Of a stretch of DNA of 64,000 bases, positions 1 through 8,657 are shown piece after piece. The position numbers and the translations under genes are program-made. The notes under the pieces are model-generated. The model made no database searches. It was not told the DNA's origin and worked only from the letters and a program-made list of their open reading frames with translations. Origin of the DNA: UBA4615 sp044368415 (GTDB taxonomy: Bacteria > Pseudomonadota > Gammaproteobacteria > Burkholderiales > Burkholderiaceae_E); assembly GCA_044368415.1 (NCBI GenBank), contig JBIPLJ010000017.1, positions 7,541-71,540 of the forward strand, written 5' to 3'. Each line of letters starts with the position of its first letter. The stretch's first letter is position 1.

Positions 1-71
1 CGGTCATCGTAGGCGCACGACGAGCCCCACCGCACCGCCTCCTCGAGTATTCCGAAGAAAGGTTCCGTGGC

Positions 72-1514
72 ATGGACGCCGACGACATCGCCTACCTCAG
101 CGCGACCCATTTGGTCGCCGCGTACCGCGCTCGAACACTGTCGCCGGTCGAGGTCACCCGCATCGCGCTCGAGCGGATCGACGCGCTGAACCCGAAGGTC
201 AATGCCTTCGTGCTCGTCGACCACGAGGCCGCGCTGCGCGACGCACGCGCCTCCGAGGCGCGCTGGCTGCGCGACGAGCCCGCCGGCCCCCTCGACGGCG
301 TGCCGACCTCGATCAAGGACCTGCTGCTGGTGCGCGGCTGGCCGACGCTGCGCGGCTCGCGCACCACCGACCCTAAGCAGCCCTGGGACGTCGACGCGCC
401 GTCGACCGCGCGGCTGCGCGAGGCCGGCGCCGTGTTGCTCGGCAAGACCACCACGCCCGAGTTCGGCTGGCGCGGCAGCACTGACAGCCCGCTGTCCGGC
501 ATCACCCGCAACCCGTGGGACCTCGGCCGCACGCCGGGCGGCTCCTCGGGCGGCGCGGTGGCCGCGATCACCTCCGGCATGGGCACGCTCGCCACCGGCA
601 CCGACGGCGGCGGCTCGATCCGCATCCCGGCAGCCTTCACCGGCACGGTCGGCATCAAGGCCCATTTCGGCAGGGTCCCGGCATGGCCGCTGTCGCCGAT
701 GGGCACAGTCGCCCACGTCGGCCCGCAAGCCCGCACCGTCGAGGACGCCGCGCTGATGCTCGACGTGCTGGCGCGTCCCGACGCGCGCGACTGGATGGCG
801 CTACCGCCGCCACGGGGCAGCTGGGCGGCCGCGCTCGCGGGCAACGGCGACGGCACTGACCTGCGCGGGCTGCGCATCGCGTACAGCCCGCGGATGGGCT
901 ACGTGCAGTGGGTGGACCCCGAGATCGAGGCCGCGGTCGCGCGGGCGGCTGAGGTGTTCGCGAAACTCGGCGCCACCGTCGAGCGCTTCGACCCGGGCAT
1001 CGCAGACTCGGCCTGGATCTTCGCCACCCACTGGTTCTCATCGGCACGCAACCTGCTGCACCGCCTGCCCGAGGCACAGCTCGCGCTGCTCGACCCGGGG
1101 CTGCGCGGTTCGATCGAATTCGCGGCGCGCTACACAATCGATGACTTTCTCGATGCACAGAAGGCGCGCGGCGAACTCGCGGTCACGATGCAACGCTTTC
1201 ATGCCGACTGGGACCTGATGCTCACACCGGGTACCGCGTCGCAGCCCTTCGAGGTCGGCCGCTTGATGCCCGACCTGCCGCCGGGCGTGACACCGCTCAA
1301 CGAGAACGACTGGACCTGGTGGACCCCGTTCTCCTTCCCCTTCAACCTCACGCAGCAGCCGGCGCTGGTGATGGGCTGCGGGTTCTCGGCAGCCGGCCTG
1401 CCGCTGTCGCTGCAGCTGGTCGCGCCCAACCACCGCGAGGACCTGTGCTTCCGGGCGGCCCGTGCGTACGAGCAGGTGACGCCCTGGGGGGCGATGCGCC
1501 CGCCGATCGCCTGA
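72..1514 (+). CDS. Amidase signature family amidohydrolase
   Basis: A 480-residue protein with the complete amidase signature. The Lys - cis-Ser - Ser triad is visible as Lys82 (in SIKDLLL), Ser158 (in the GGSSGG loop) and Ser182 (in GGGSIRIP), with the 24-residue serine spacing usual for the family. Members hydrolyse carboxamide bonds in the cytoplasm; GatA, AtzF and acylamidases share this fold, so the substrate cannot be named. GatA itself is unlikely because gatB and gatC are not adjacent. The start is supported by a purine-rich GAAAGG stretch about 10 bases upstream. It is followed one base later by an MFS transporter and then a peptide-type ABC importer, so imported amides or short peptides are plausible substrates (inference). 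Confidence 0.9.
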   Translation: MDADDIAYLSATHLVAAYRARTLSPVEVTRIALERIDALNPKVNAFVLVDHEAALRDARASEARWLRDEPAGPLDGVPTSIKDLLLVRGWPTLRGSRTTDPKQPWDVDAPSTARLREAGAVLLGKTTTPEFGWRGSTDSPLSGITRNPWDLGRTPGGSSGGAVAAITSGMGTLATGTDGGGSIRIPAAFTGTVGIKAHFGRVPAWPLSPMGTVAHVGPQARTVEDAALMLDVLARPDARDWMALPPPRGSWAAALAGNGDGTDLRGLRIAYSPRMGYVQWVDPEIEAAVARAAEVFAKLGATVERFDPGIADSAWIFATHWFSSARNLLHRLPEAQLALLDPGLRGSIEFAARYTIDDFLDAQKARGELAVTMQRFHADWDLMLTPGTASQPFEVGRLMPDLPPGVTPLNENDWTWWTPFSFPFNLTQQPALVMGCGFSAAGLPLSLQLVAPNHREDLCFRAARAYEQVTPWGAMRPPIA

Positions 1515-1515
1515 C

Positions 1516-2766
1516 GTGAGGGCAGCGCGCAACGCCGGTCGGCCGGACACGCCCGACATGCCTGAGGCACCCTCGACGCCGCCCGAACCCGACGCGAGCC
1601 TGCAGGTCTCAATGTGGCTGGGCGGCGTCCTCGTCGCCGCATCCCTGTCGCTGGTCGGCGTGGCCGCGCTCGCGCCGCACATCCTCGAGACGCTGGCGCT
1701 GCCGCCCACCGCGATCGGGCTCTTCTCCTCGGTGGTCTGGGGCACGGCCATCCTCGCTTCGTCCGCGGGCGGCGCACTGGTGGCGCGCTGGGGCGCCTGG
1801 CGCGTGTCGCGCGCCTGTCCGCTCTTATGTGCGGTGGGCCTGCTTGCGGTGGCCACCGGCGAGCCGTGGCTCTTCTGGGTCGGCGCGGTGGTGATCGGCC
1901 TCGGGCATGGGATCGAGACCCCGCCGTCGTCGCAGCTGCTCGGTCACCATGTGCCGATACCGAAGCGGCCGCTGTACTTCTCGCTCAAGCAGTCGGGCGT
2001 GCAGGTGGGCGCCGTGATCGTCTCGCTCGGACTGCCGGCGATCGCGCTCGTCTGGGGCTGGCAGGTGGCGCTGGTGGCGGTGGTCGTTGTGCTGGTCGGG
2101 TTCGCCTCGATGCTCGGCGTGCCGGCGCGCCGCTTCCCGGTGCCCGATGCGCCGAGCAGCGCCCCCTCGGGCCTGCGCATGCTGCTCGGATGGGCGCGCC
2201 CCCTGCGGCGGCGCCCCGGGCTGATGCGCCTGGCGCTCGCGGCCGCGGCCTTCGGCTCGACCCAGGTCTGCCTCAACTGCTTCGTGGTCACCTGGGCCGT
2301 GCGCGAGCGCGGCCTCGAGCTCGCGAGCGCGGGGCTGCTCGCAGCCACCGCGCAGGGCGCCGGGCTGCTCGCGCGCCCGCTGTGGGGCTGGGTCGCCTCG
2401 CGCGCGGGCGACGCGCCCTTCATGCTGCGCGCGCTCGGCCTGGTAATGGCCGCCTGTGGACTGCTGCTCGGGCTGTTCGGGGCGCACTGGCCGATGGCCC
2501 TGCTCGCGCCACTCGCGGCGTGCTACGGCCTGAGCGCGAGCGGCTGGAGCGGCGTGTTCCTCGCCGAGGTCGCCACCCGCGCCGACCCGGCCGAGATTGC
2601 ATCGACCTCGGCGGCGGCGATGGTGCCGCTGTTCCTGGGACTGGTGGCGGGCCCGCTCGCGTTCGCTGCGGCGGGCGAGGCGATGGGGCTGTCGAGCGGC
2701 TTCGTCGTGATGGCGGCAGTCTCGCTGGCGGGGGTGCTGCTGCTGCCGGGGGGCGGGCGTCGCTGA
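1516..2766 (+). CDS. MFS transporter
   Basis: A 416-residue, strongly hydrophobic protein with about twelve membrane-spanning segments, the first beginning near residue 33 and the last ending near residue 410. The overall pattern is that of a major facilitator superfamily permease of the inner membrane, probably a proton-coupled importer or exporter of small organic molecules. The GTG start lies directly after the amidase stop; an ATG at 1558 would remove 14 poorly conserved-looking residues and is equally possible, as neither has a clear ribosome binding site. Translational coupling to the amidase is likely. No substrate-specific motif is recognisable. Confidence 0.8.
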   Translation: MRAARNAGRPDTPDMPEAPSTPPEPDASLQVSMWLGGVLVAASLSLVGVAALAPHILETLALPPTAIGLFSSVVWGTAILASSAGGALVARWGAWRVSRACPLLCAVGLLAVATGEPWLFWVGAVVIGLGHGIETPPSSQLLGHHVPIPKRPLYFSLKQSGVQVGAVIVSLGLPAIALVWGWQVALVAVVVVLVGFASMLGVPARRFPVPDAPSSAPSGLRMLLGWARPLRRRPGLMRLALAAAAFGSTQVCLNCFVVTWAVRERGLELASAGLLAATAQGAGLLARPLWGWVASRAGDAPFMLRALGLVMAACGLLLGLFGAHWPMALLAPLAACYGLSASGWSGVFLAEVATRADPAEIASTSAAAMVPLFLGLVAGPLAFAAAGEAMGLSSGFVVMAAVSLAGVLLLPGGGRR

Positions 2767-2884
2767 CTGCAGGATGCAGGTGCGCGAGCCCCGCGTACTT
2801 GCACGGGCATGCGTCAATGATCTAACGTCGTCCTTTGCGTCGTCTGCCTGGACGGCGTTCCCACTTCGCTCAAGGAGCCTCACC

Positions 2885-4480
2885 GTGTCCCTCTCCACGC
2901 TGTTCAAGCGCGGTGCGCTGGGTCTCGCCGCAGCGGCGGCAATCGTCGCCGCGATGCCGGCGGCGCACGCCCAGTCGAACGTGCTGCGGGTCGTTCCGCA
3001 CTCGAACCTCGCGGTGCTCGACCCGATCTGGACAACCGCCTACATGAGCCGCAACCACGGCTACATGATCTACGACACGCTGTTCGGCACCGATGAGAAA
3101 GGGCAGATCAAGCCCCAGATGGTCGACACCTGGACCGTCAGCCCCGACAACCGCCTCTACACGTTCAAGCTGCGTCGCGGTCTGCTCTGGCACGACGGCA
3201 CGCCGGTCACCGGCGACGACGTGATCGCCTCGATCGGCCGCTGGGGCAAACGCGACGCGATGGGCTCGGCGCTGATGCAGTTCGTCTCGCGGATGGACTC
3301 GCCCGCACCCGACACCTTCCGGATCTTCCTCGGCGAGGCCTGCGGCTTCGTGCTCGAGGCGCTCGGCAAGCCGGGTTCCTCGGTTCCCTTCATCATGCCC
3401 AAACGCGTCGCCGAGACCGATCCGTTCAAGCAGATCGACGAGTACATCGGCTCGGGCCCGTACGTCTTCAAGCGTGACGAGTTCAAGCCGGGCGACAAGG
3501 CGGTCTACACCAGGTTCGACAAGTACGTCCCGCGCAGCGAGCCGCCGTCGGGCACCACCGGCGGCAAGCGTGTCTACGTCGACCGCGTCGAGTGGAACCT
3601 CGCGCTGCGCGACGGCCAGGCGCAAGTCGCCGCGCTGCAGAAGGGCGAGGTCGACATCATCGAGCAGCTCGGCTTCGACTTCTACGAGACGGTGAAGAAG
3701 GACCCGACCCTGCAGCTGCCGGTGATCGCGAACATCGGCTATCAGTACATGGCCCGCTTCAACCACCTGCACAAGCCCTTCGACAATCCGAAGGTGCGGC
3801 AGGCCGCGATCGCCGCGTTCGCGCAAGAGCCGTTCCTGCGCGCGCAGGTCGGCGTCAAGGCGCTCTACAAGCCCTGCTACTCGATGTTCTTCTGCAACAC
3901 GCCGTACGGCAGCACCGTCGGCAGCGAGCTGCAGTCCAAGGGCGGGATGCGTAAGGCCCAAGAGCTCCTCAAGGAGTCGGGCTACGACGGCACGCCGATC
4001 GTGATCCTCAAACCCACCGACCTCGCCTCGATCCAGAAGCTGCCCGACGTGGCCGCGCAGCTGCTGCGCCAGGCCGGCTTCAAGGTCGACCTGCAGGCGA
4101 TGGACTGGCAGACGCTGGTTGGCCGCCGCGCCAAGAAGGACGCGCCGGACAAGGGCGGCTGGCACATGTTCCTGACGGCCTGGACGGCGCAGGACATCTG
4201 GAGCCCGATCTCGAACCCGACGATGGACACCCGCGGCGAGAAGTCGGTGTGGTTCGGCTGGGCCACCGACGACAAGCTGCCGACGCTGCGTGACCAGTTC
4301 ATGCGCGCCACCGACGACGGGCAGAAGAAGAAGCTCGCCGACGCGATCCACGCCCGGGCCTTCGAGATCGGCACACACGCGCCGCTCGGCGAGTTCGACC
4401 CGCCGCAGGCCGCCCGCAAGAACATCAGCGGCTTCTTCATCCACAACTCGAACATGTACTGGAATCTCAAGAAAAACTGA
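2885..4480 (+). CDS. Extracellular solute-binding protein, family 5 (DppA/OppA-like)
   Basis: A 531-residue periplasmic binding protein of the peptide/opine/nickel family 5. A signal peptide is evident at the N-terminus (hydrophobic stretch ending in MPAAHAQS). The GTG start at 2885 is preferred over longer readings because an AAGGAG ribosome binding site lies eight bases upstream and the signal peptide begins directly after it. Family-typical features include an early NLAVLDPIW segment and the FKLRRGLLWHDG motif near residue 95. It captures the ligand for the permeases and ATPase encoded next. A strong hairpin just downstream probably sets its level above that of the permeases. Confidence 0.92.
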   Translation: MSLSTLFKRGALGLAAAAAIVAAMPAAHAQSNVLRVVPHSNLAVLDPIWTTAYMSRNHGYMIYDTLFGTDEKGQIKPQMVDTWTVSPDNRLYTFKLRRGLLWHDGTPVTGDDVIASIGRWGKRDAMGSALMQFVSRMDSPAPDTFRIFLGEACGFVLEALGKPGSSVPFIMPKRVAETDPFKQIDEYIGSGPYVFKRDEFKPGDKAVYTRFDKYVPRSEPPSGTTGGKRVYVDRVEWNLALRDGQAQVAALQKGEVDIIEQLGFDFYETVKKDPTLQLPVIANIGYQYMARFNHLHKPFDNPKVRQAAIAAFAQEPFLRAQVGVKALYKPCYSMFFCNTPYGSTVGSELQSKGGMRKAQELLKESGYDGTPIVILKPTDLASIQKLPDVAAQLLRQAGFKVDLQAMDWQTLVGRRAKKDAPDKGGWHMFLTAWTAQDIWSPISNPTMDTRGEKSVWFGWATDDKLPTLRDQFMRATDDGQKKKLADAIHARAFEIGTHAPLGEFDPPQAARKNISGFFIHNSNMYWNLKKN

Positions 4481-4498
4481 GGCTCGCCTGACCCCCTG

Positions 4499-4521
4499 CG
4501 GGGCCGGACCTTCCGGCCCCG
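4499..4521 (+). terminator. Intercistronic hairpin between binding protein and permease genes
   Basis: A perfect 10-bp inverted repeat (CGGGGCCGGA / TCCGGCCCCG) with a 3-base loop begins 18 bases after the binding-protein stop and is followed by a weak T-containing tract. In ABC import operons such structures usually act as partial terminators or mRNA 3'-end stabilisers that leave the binding protein in excess. That role is inferred from position and structure only. Confidence 0.6.
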
Positions 4522-4598
4522 CTTCGTTTCTGCCGGCGTGTCCGGCGGCGCGTCCTGCATGCCGGCCCGCCCGGCGTCCTCGTTTCCCCGGAGTTCCG

Positions 4599-5540
4599 AT
4601 GCTCTCGTTCCTGGCACGCCGGCTGCTGTCGACGATTCCGGTGCTGCTGATCGTCTCGGTGCTGGTGTTCCTGCTGCTGCGGCTGACACCGGGCGACCCG
4701 GCCCAGCTGCTGGCCGGCGACCAGGCAACGGCCGAGCAGGTCGCGCAGATCCGCAGCAACCTCGGCCTCGACCGCTCGATCCCCGAGCAGTACCTGCTGT
4801 GGCTCGGGCACCTGTTCCAGGGCGACCTGGGGCAATCGTTCTACTACAAGACCGACGTCGTCACGCTGATCGGCCAGCGCCTCGAGCCGACGATGTCGCT
4901 TGCGCTGATCACGATCCTCGTTGCGGTCTCGGTGTCGGTCCCGCTGGGCGTGCTGGCCGCGTGGCGGCACGGCGGCTGGCTCGACCGCGGCCTGATGGGC
5001 TTCTCGGTGCTCGGCTTCTCGATCCCGGTGTTCGTGCTCGCCTACCTTCTGATCTGGCTGCTGTCGATGCGGCTCGGCGTGCTGCCGGTACAGGGCTACA
5101 AGCGGCTGGGTGACGGCGCGGGCCTTTGGCTCTACCACCTGATCCTGCCGTCGATCACGCTGTCGGTCATCTACATCGCGCTGATCGCCCGGGTCACGCG
5201 CGCCGCCGTGCTCGAGACGCTCGGCGAGGACTACATCCGCACGGCGCGTGCCAAGGGCCTGGCAGAGACCCGGGTGCTGCTGCACCACGCGCTGTCGAAT
5301 GCGGCCGTGCCCATCGTCACCGTCATCGGCATCGGCATCGCGCTGCTGATCGGTGGGGTGGTGGTCACCGAGTCGGTGTACGCGATCCCCGGGCTCGGCC
5401 GGCTGACGGTCGACGCGGTGCTGGCACGCGACTTCCCGACGATCCAGGGCGTGATCCTGTTCTTCTCGTTCATCTACGTGCTGGTCAACCTGCTGGTCGA
5501 CCTGTCGTATGTGTTCTTCGACCCGCGCATCCGGTACTGA
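4599..5540 (+). CDS. ABC transporter permease, DppB type
   Basis: A 313-residue inner-membrane permease of the peptide/nickel importer class. It starts with the characteristic MLSFLARRLL segment leading into transmembrane helix 1, has a periplasmic loop with PGDPAQLLAGDQ, and carries the EAA-type coupling loop (RTARAKGLAETRVLLHHAL) near residue 220 that contacts the ATPase. The length matches DppB homologues. The ATG at 4599 was chosen because it places the first membrane helix at the N-terminus; the open frame continues upstream but would overlap the hairpin and the previous gene. It is followed after four bases by the partner permease. Confidence 0.92.
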   Translation: MLSFLARRLLSTIPVLLIVSVLVFLLLRLTPGDPAQLLAGDQATAEQVAQIRSNLGLDRSIPEQYLLWLGHLFQGDLGQSFYYKTDVVTLIGQRLEPTMSLALITILVAVSVSVPLGVLAAWRHGGWLDRGLMGFSVLGFSIPVFVLAYLLIWLLSMRLGVLPVQGYKRLGDGAGLWLYHLILPSITLSVIYIALIARVTRAAVLETLGEDYIRTARAKGLAETRVLLHHALSNAAVPIVTVIGIGIALLIGGVVVTESVYAIPGLGRLTVDAVLARDFPTIQGVILFFSFIYVLVNLLVDLSYVFFDPRIRY

Positions 5541-5544
5541 CGCC

Positions 5545-6480
5545 ATGGCGACCCCGATCCTTCCCGACGAGACGCTGTCCGTCGAAGCCGCGACTGTCGT
5601 CGAGCGCCCGTCGACATGGCAACGGGTGCGGCGCAACGGCTCGGTGCGCATCGGTGGCATCGTGCTCGGGGTGCTGGTGGCGCTCGCGCTCGCCGCGCCC
5701 TGGCTCGGCACCGTCGACCCCTCGCTCTTCGACCCGGTGAGCCGCGACCTGCTACCCGGTAAGACCGGCGAGATCACCGACCTCGACGGCAACACCCTCG
5801 CACACACCTTCGTCTTCGGCTCCGACAGCTTCGGGCGCGACATCTACAGCCGCGTGATGTACGGCACCCGCGTATCCCTGATCGTGGGCCTGGCCACCGC
5901 GGTGGTGTCGGTGACGTTCGGCGTGCTGCTCGGCCTGTGCGCAGGCTACCTGCGCTGGCTCGACGGCCCGCTGATGCGCGTGATGGACGGCATCATGTCG
6001 ATTCCGTCGATTCTGATCGCGATCGCGCTGGTCGCGCTCTGGCGCGGCAGCCTGTTGACGGTGGTGATCGCGATCGCCATCCCGGAGATCCCGCGGGTCA
6101 CGCGGCTGGTGCGCTCGCTGGTGCTGACCGTGCGCGAGGAGCCCTATGTCGAGGCCGCGGTATCGCTCGGCACGCCGACCTGGAAGATCATGCTGCGGCA
6201 CATCCTGCCCAACACCACCGCGCCGCTGATCGTGCAGGGCACCTTCATCGCGGCCTCGGGCATCCTGGTCGAGGCCATCCTGTCCTTCCTCGGCGTGGGC
6301 CTGCCGCCGGACATCCCGACCTGGGGCAACGTGATGGCCGAGGGCCGTTCGCAGTTCAGCGAGTTCCCGCACAACATCCTGTTCCCCGGCATCTTCCTCG
6401 CGGTCACCGTGCTCGCGGTGAACATCCTCGGCGACGGGCTGCGCGACACGCTCGACCCCAAGATGGCGCGGCGCACATGA
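5545..6480 (+). CDS. ABC transporter permease, DppC type
   Basis: A 311-residue partner permease. It has the extended N-terminal helix, the family motif GSDSFGRDIYSRVMYGTR (around residue 93) and the EAA loop (YVEAAVSLGTPTWKIMLRHI) near residue 205. The start at 5545 lies four bases after the dppB-type stop, and its stop overlaps the ATPase start in an ATGA arrangement, so the three genes are translationally coupled. It forms the heterodimeric channel with the DppB-type protein. Confidence 0.92.
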   Translation: MATPILPDETLSVEAATVVERPSTWQRVRRNGSVRIGGIVLGVLVALALAAPWLGTVDPSLFDPVSRDLLPGKTGEITDLDGNTLAHTFVFGSDSFGRDIYSRVMYGTRVSLIVGLATAVVSVTFGVLLGLCAGYLRWLDGPLMRVMDGIMSIPSILIAIALVALWRGSLLTVVIAIAIPEIPRVTRLVRSLVLTVREEPYVEAAVSLGTPTWKIMLRHILPNTTAPLIVQGTFIAASGILVEAILSFLGVGLPPDIPTWGNVMAEGRSQFSEFPHNILFPGIFLAVTVLAVNILGDGLRDTLDPKMARRT

Positions 6481-8138
6481 GCGGCCCCCGTGACATGAGC
6501 GGCGCCTCCGGCGACGCGCCGATCCTCGAGGTGCGCGGCTTGACCGTCGCCCTGCCCGGCGGCGCCGACCGCAAGGCCGCGGTACACGACGTGAGCTTCA
6601 GCGTCGGCCGCGGCGAGACGCTGTGCCTGGTCGGCGAGTCCGGCTCGGGCAAGTCGGTGATCGCGCAGGCGGTGATGGGTCTGCTGCCCAAGCAACTGCC
6701 GGTCGAGGCCGGCACGATCCTGCTGCAGGGCGAGGACGTCACCCGCGCGAGCAACGCACGGCTGCGCGAGCTGCGCGCCACGCGGATGTCGATGATCTTC
6801 CAGGAGCCGATGACCGCGCTGAACCCGGTCATGACCTGCGGCGACCAGATCGACGAGGTGCTCTCCGAGCACACCGACCTGTCGAGCGCCGATCGCCGGA
6901 AGAAGGTGCTCGACATCGTCCGCGAGGTGCTGCTGCCCGATCCCGAGCGCATCGTCGCCAGCTACCCACATCAGCTCTCCGGCGGGCAGCGCCAGCGGAT
7001 CGTGATCGCGATGGCACTGGTGCTCGACCCGGTGCTGCTGATCGCCGACGAGCCGACCACTGCACTCGATGTGACCACACAGGCGCAGATCCTCAAGCTC
7101 GTGCTCGAGCTGCAGGCGCGCCACGGCACCGGCGTGCTATTCATCACCCACGACTTCGGCGTGGTCGCCGAGGTGGCGCATCGCGTGGCGGTGCTGCGGC
7201 TCGGCGACATGGCCGAGATCGGCCCTAAGGAGCAGGTGCTCAAGCGGCCGACACACGACTACACCAAGATGCTGATGGCCTCGGTGCCGACGCTGCATGT
7301 GCCCGAGCGCACCCTCGACGACGCGGCTCCCGTGGTGCTGAAGGTCGCGGGGCTCTCCAAGACCTACGACTCGAAGTCGTGGTTCGGCAAGCGGCGCGTC
7401 GTGCATGCGGCCCAGGACGTGTCCTTCGAGATCCGCCGCGGCCGGACGCTGGGCATCGTCGGCGAGTCCGGCTCGGGCAAGTCGACCGTCGCACGCTGCG
7501 TGGTGCGGCTGATCGACCCGAGCGGCGGGCAGATCCTGCTGGCGGGCACCGACATCGCCAGGACCCCGAACCGTGCGCTGCGCTCGCTGCGCGACAAGGT
7601 CCAGATCGTGTTCCAGGACCCGTACCGCTCGATGAACCCGCGTCGCACGGTCGCCGAGTCGATGATCGAGGGGCCGATGAATTATGGCGTCTCGCGCGTC
7701 GACGCGATGGCGCGCGCCCGCGCACTGCTCGAGCTGGTGAGGATGGACGCCTCGGCGCTAGAGCGCTTCCCGCATCAGTTCTCCGGCGGCCAGCGCCAGC
7801 GGATCTGCATCGCGCGCGCGCTCGCGATGGAGCCCGAGCTACTGATCGCCGACGAGGCAGTGTCGGCGCTCGACGTGTCGGTGCAGGCGCAGGTGCTGCG
7901 GCTGCTGGCCGACATCCGCGGTCGGCTGAACCTCGCGATGCTGTTCATCACCCACGACCTGCGCGTCGCCGCCCAGGTCTGCGACGACGTGGTGGTGATG
8001 TCGCAGGGCCGCGTGGTGGAGTACGGATCGGCCGCACAGGTGTTCCGCGAGCCGCGCCACGCGTACACGCGGGCGCTGTTCGAGGCGGCACCCGGCAAGG
8101 GCTTCGAGTTCGGGACCGCGGCCGCCGCGGCCGCCTGA
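6477..8138 (+). CDS. Fused ABC transporter ATPase (DppD-DppF type)
   Basis: A 553-residue polypeptide holding two complete nucleotide-binding domains in tandem. Each has a Walker A motif (GESGSGKS, near residues 52 and 330), an ABC signature (LSGGQRQR and FSGGQRQR), a Walker B motif (LLIADEPTTALD and LLIADEAVSALD) and a switch histidine (FITHD). Separate DppD and DppF proteins are fused here, a known arrangement in proteobacteria. The ATG overlaps the upstream permease stop by four bases; a second ATG at 6495 is possible. It powers import through the two permeases encoded just upstream. Confidence 0.93.
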   Translation: MSGPRDMSGASGDAPILEVRGLTVALPGGADRKAAVHDVSFSVGRGETLCLVGESGSGKSVIAQAVMGLLPKQLPVEAGTILLQGEDVTRASNARLRELRATRMSMIFQEPMTALNPVMTCGDQIDEVLSEHTDLSSADRRKKVLDIVREVLLPDPERIVASYPHQLSGGQRQRIVIAMALVLDPVLLIADEPTTALDVTTQAQILKLVLELQARHGTGVLFITHDFGVVAEVAHRVAVLRLGDMAEIGPKEQVLKRPTHDYTKMLMASVPTLHVPERTLDDAAPVVLKVAGLSKTYDSKSWFGKRRVVHAAQDVSFEIRRGRTLGIVGESGSGKSTVARCVVRLIDPSGGQILLAGTDIARTPNRALRSLRDKVQIVFQDPYRSMNPRRTVAESMIEGPMNYGVSRVDAMARARALLELVRMDASALERFPHQFSGGQRQRICIARALAMEPELLIADEAVSALDVSVQAQVLRLLADIRGRLNLAMLFITHDLRVAAQVCDDVVVMSQGRVVEYGSAAQVFREPRHAYTRALFEAAPGKGFEFGTAAAAAA

Positions 8139-8167
8139 GCGCGGCCCAACGGGATACAGGACAGACC

Positions 8168-8380
8168 GGCGAAGCCGAGATCGTCTTCGGCTTCTGGGCG
8201 ATGGTGCTGGTCGCGGCGATTGCGATCGTCGGCAGCTCGACCGAGGCGACCGACGACCTCGACACCCGCAACTTCACCGAGCTGATGTTCGTGTTCGCGA
8301 TCATGGTGATCGCCGGGACGCGCTCGATCCTGCAGTGGTCGCGCGCCGGCGTCGTCGCAATCGCGCGCGTGGTGCCGATG
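8168..8380 (+). pseudogene. Fragment of a putative Na+/H+ antiporter gene
   Basis: About 70 codons in one frame read GEAEIVFGFWAMVLVAAIAI, then a short loop, then RNFTELMFVFAIMVIAGTRS and a further hydrophobic piece. From memory, the pairing of a GEVEVVFGFWA helix with RNFTEPMFVFAIMVIAGTRPIL is characteristic of the bacterial putative Na+/H+ antiporter family (PF07399-like), whose full proteins are several hundred residues long. Neither the N-terminal helices nor the C-terminal two thirds are present. There is no own start codon or ribosome binding site, and the similarity stops near 8380, so this is a relic. Confidence 0.6.
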
Positions 8381-8624
8381 TCCGGGGCTTCTGGCCCTTT
8401 CGGGTGGTGTGATCGGTGGGCTTCGGGTCGTTCGTTGGGTCGTTCGGAGAGCCTTGCGTTCGAAGGTTGGCGCGCGGCGCCGAGAAACGTGGGTGCGCTC
8501 GCCGGCGTTCGTGTGAAGGTGGGTTCGGGTCCACCGAGTTGTTTGAGGGTGGGAGGGTTGGCATGCCACCGTCTTCTCGCCCGTCGTCGATTACGAGATC
8601 GACGAGCCCATCCGGATCACGACC

Positions 8625-8645
8625 GGAGCGTGCCGCGCACGCTCC
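8625..8645 (-). terminator. Hairpin and C11 tract downstream of the binding-protein gene
   Basis: A perfect 8-bp inverted repeat (GGAGCGTG / CACGCTCC, 5-base loop) lies 13 bases beyond the stop codon of the leftward binding-protein gene. It is adjacent to an 11-base C run at 8644-8654, and a 9-bp direct repeat CCGGATCAC (8612-8620 and 8653-8661) flanks the structure. There is no U-tract on either strand, so it would be a non-canonical terminator. The 244 bases between the antiporter remnant and this hairpin hold nothing I can recognise. Confidence 0.45.
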
Positions 8646-8657
8646 CCCCCCCCCGGA

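Noticed and set aside
92..877. Long open frame opposite the amidase gene
   Set aside because: It follows from the GC-rich third positions of the amidase gene; its protein is Arg/Ser/Pro-rich with no domain and no ribosome binding site. The same holds for most long antisense frames in this window.
4467..5843. 458-codon antisense frame opposite the permease genes
   Set aside because: The translation is a low-complexity mix of Gln, Asp, His and Arg, the usual shadow of hydrophobic genes; the plus strand encodes clear permeases.
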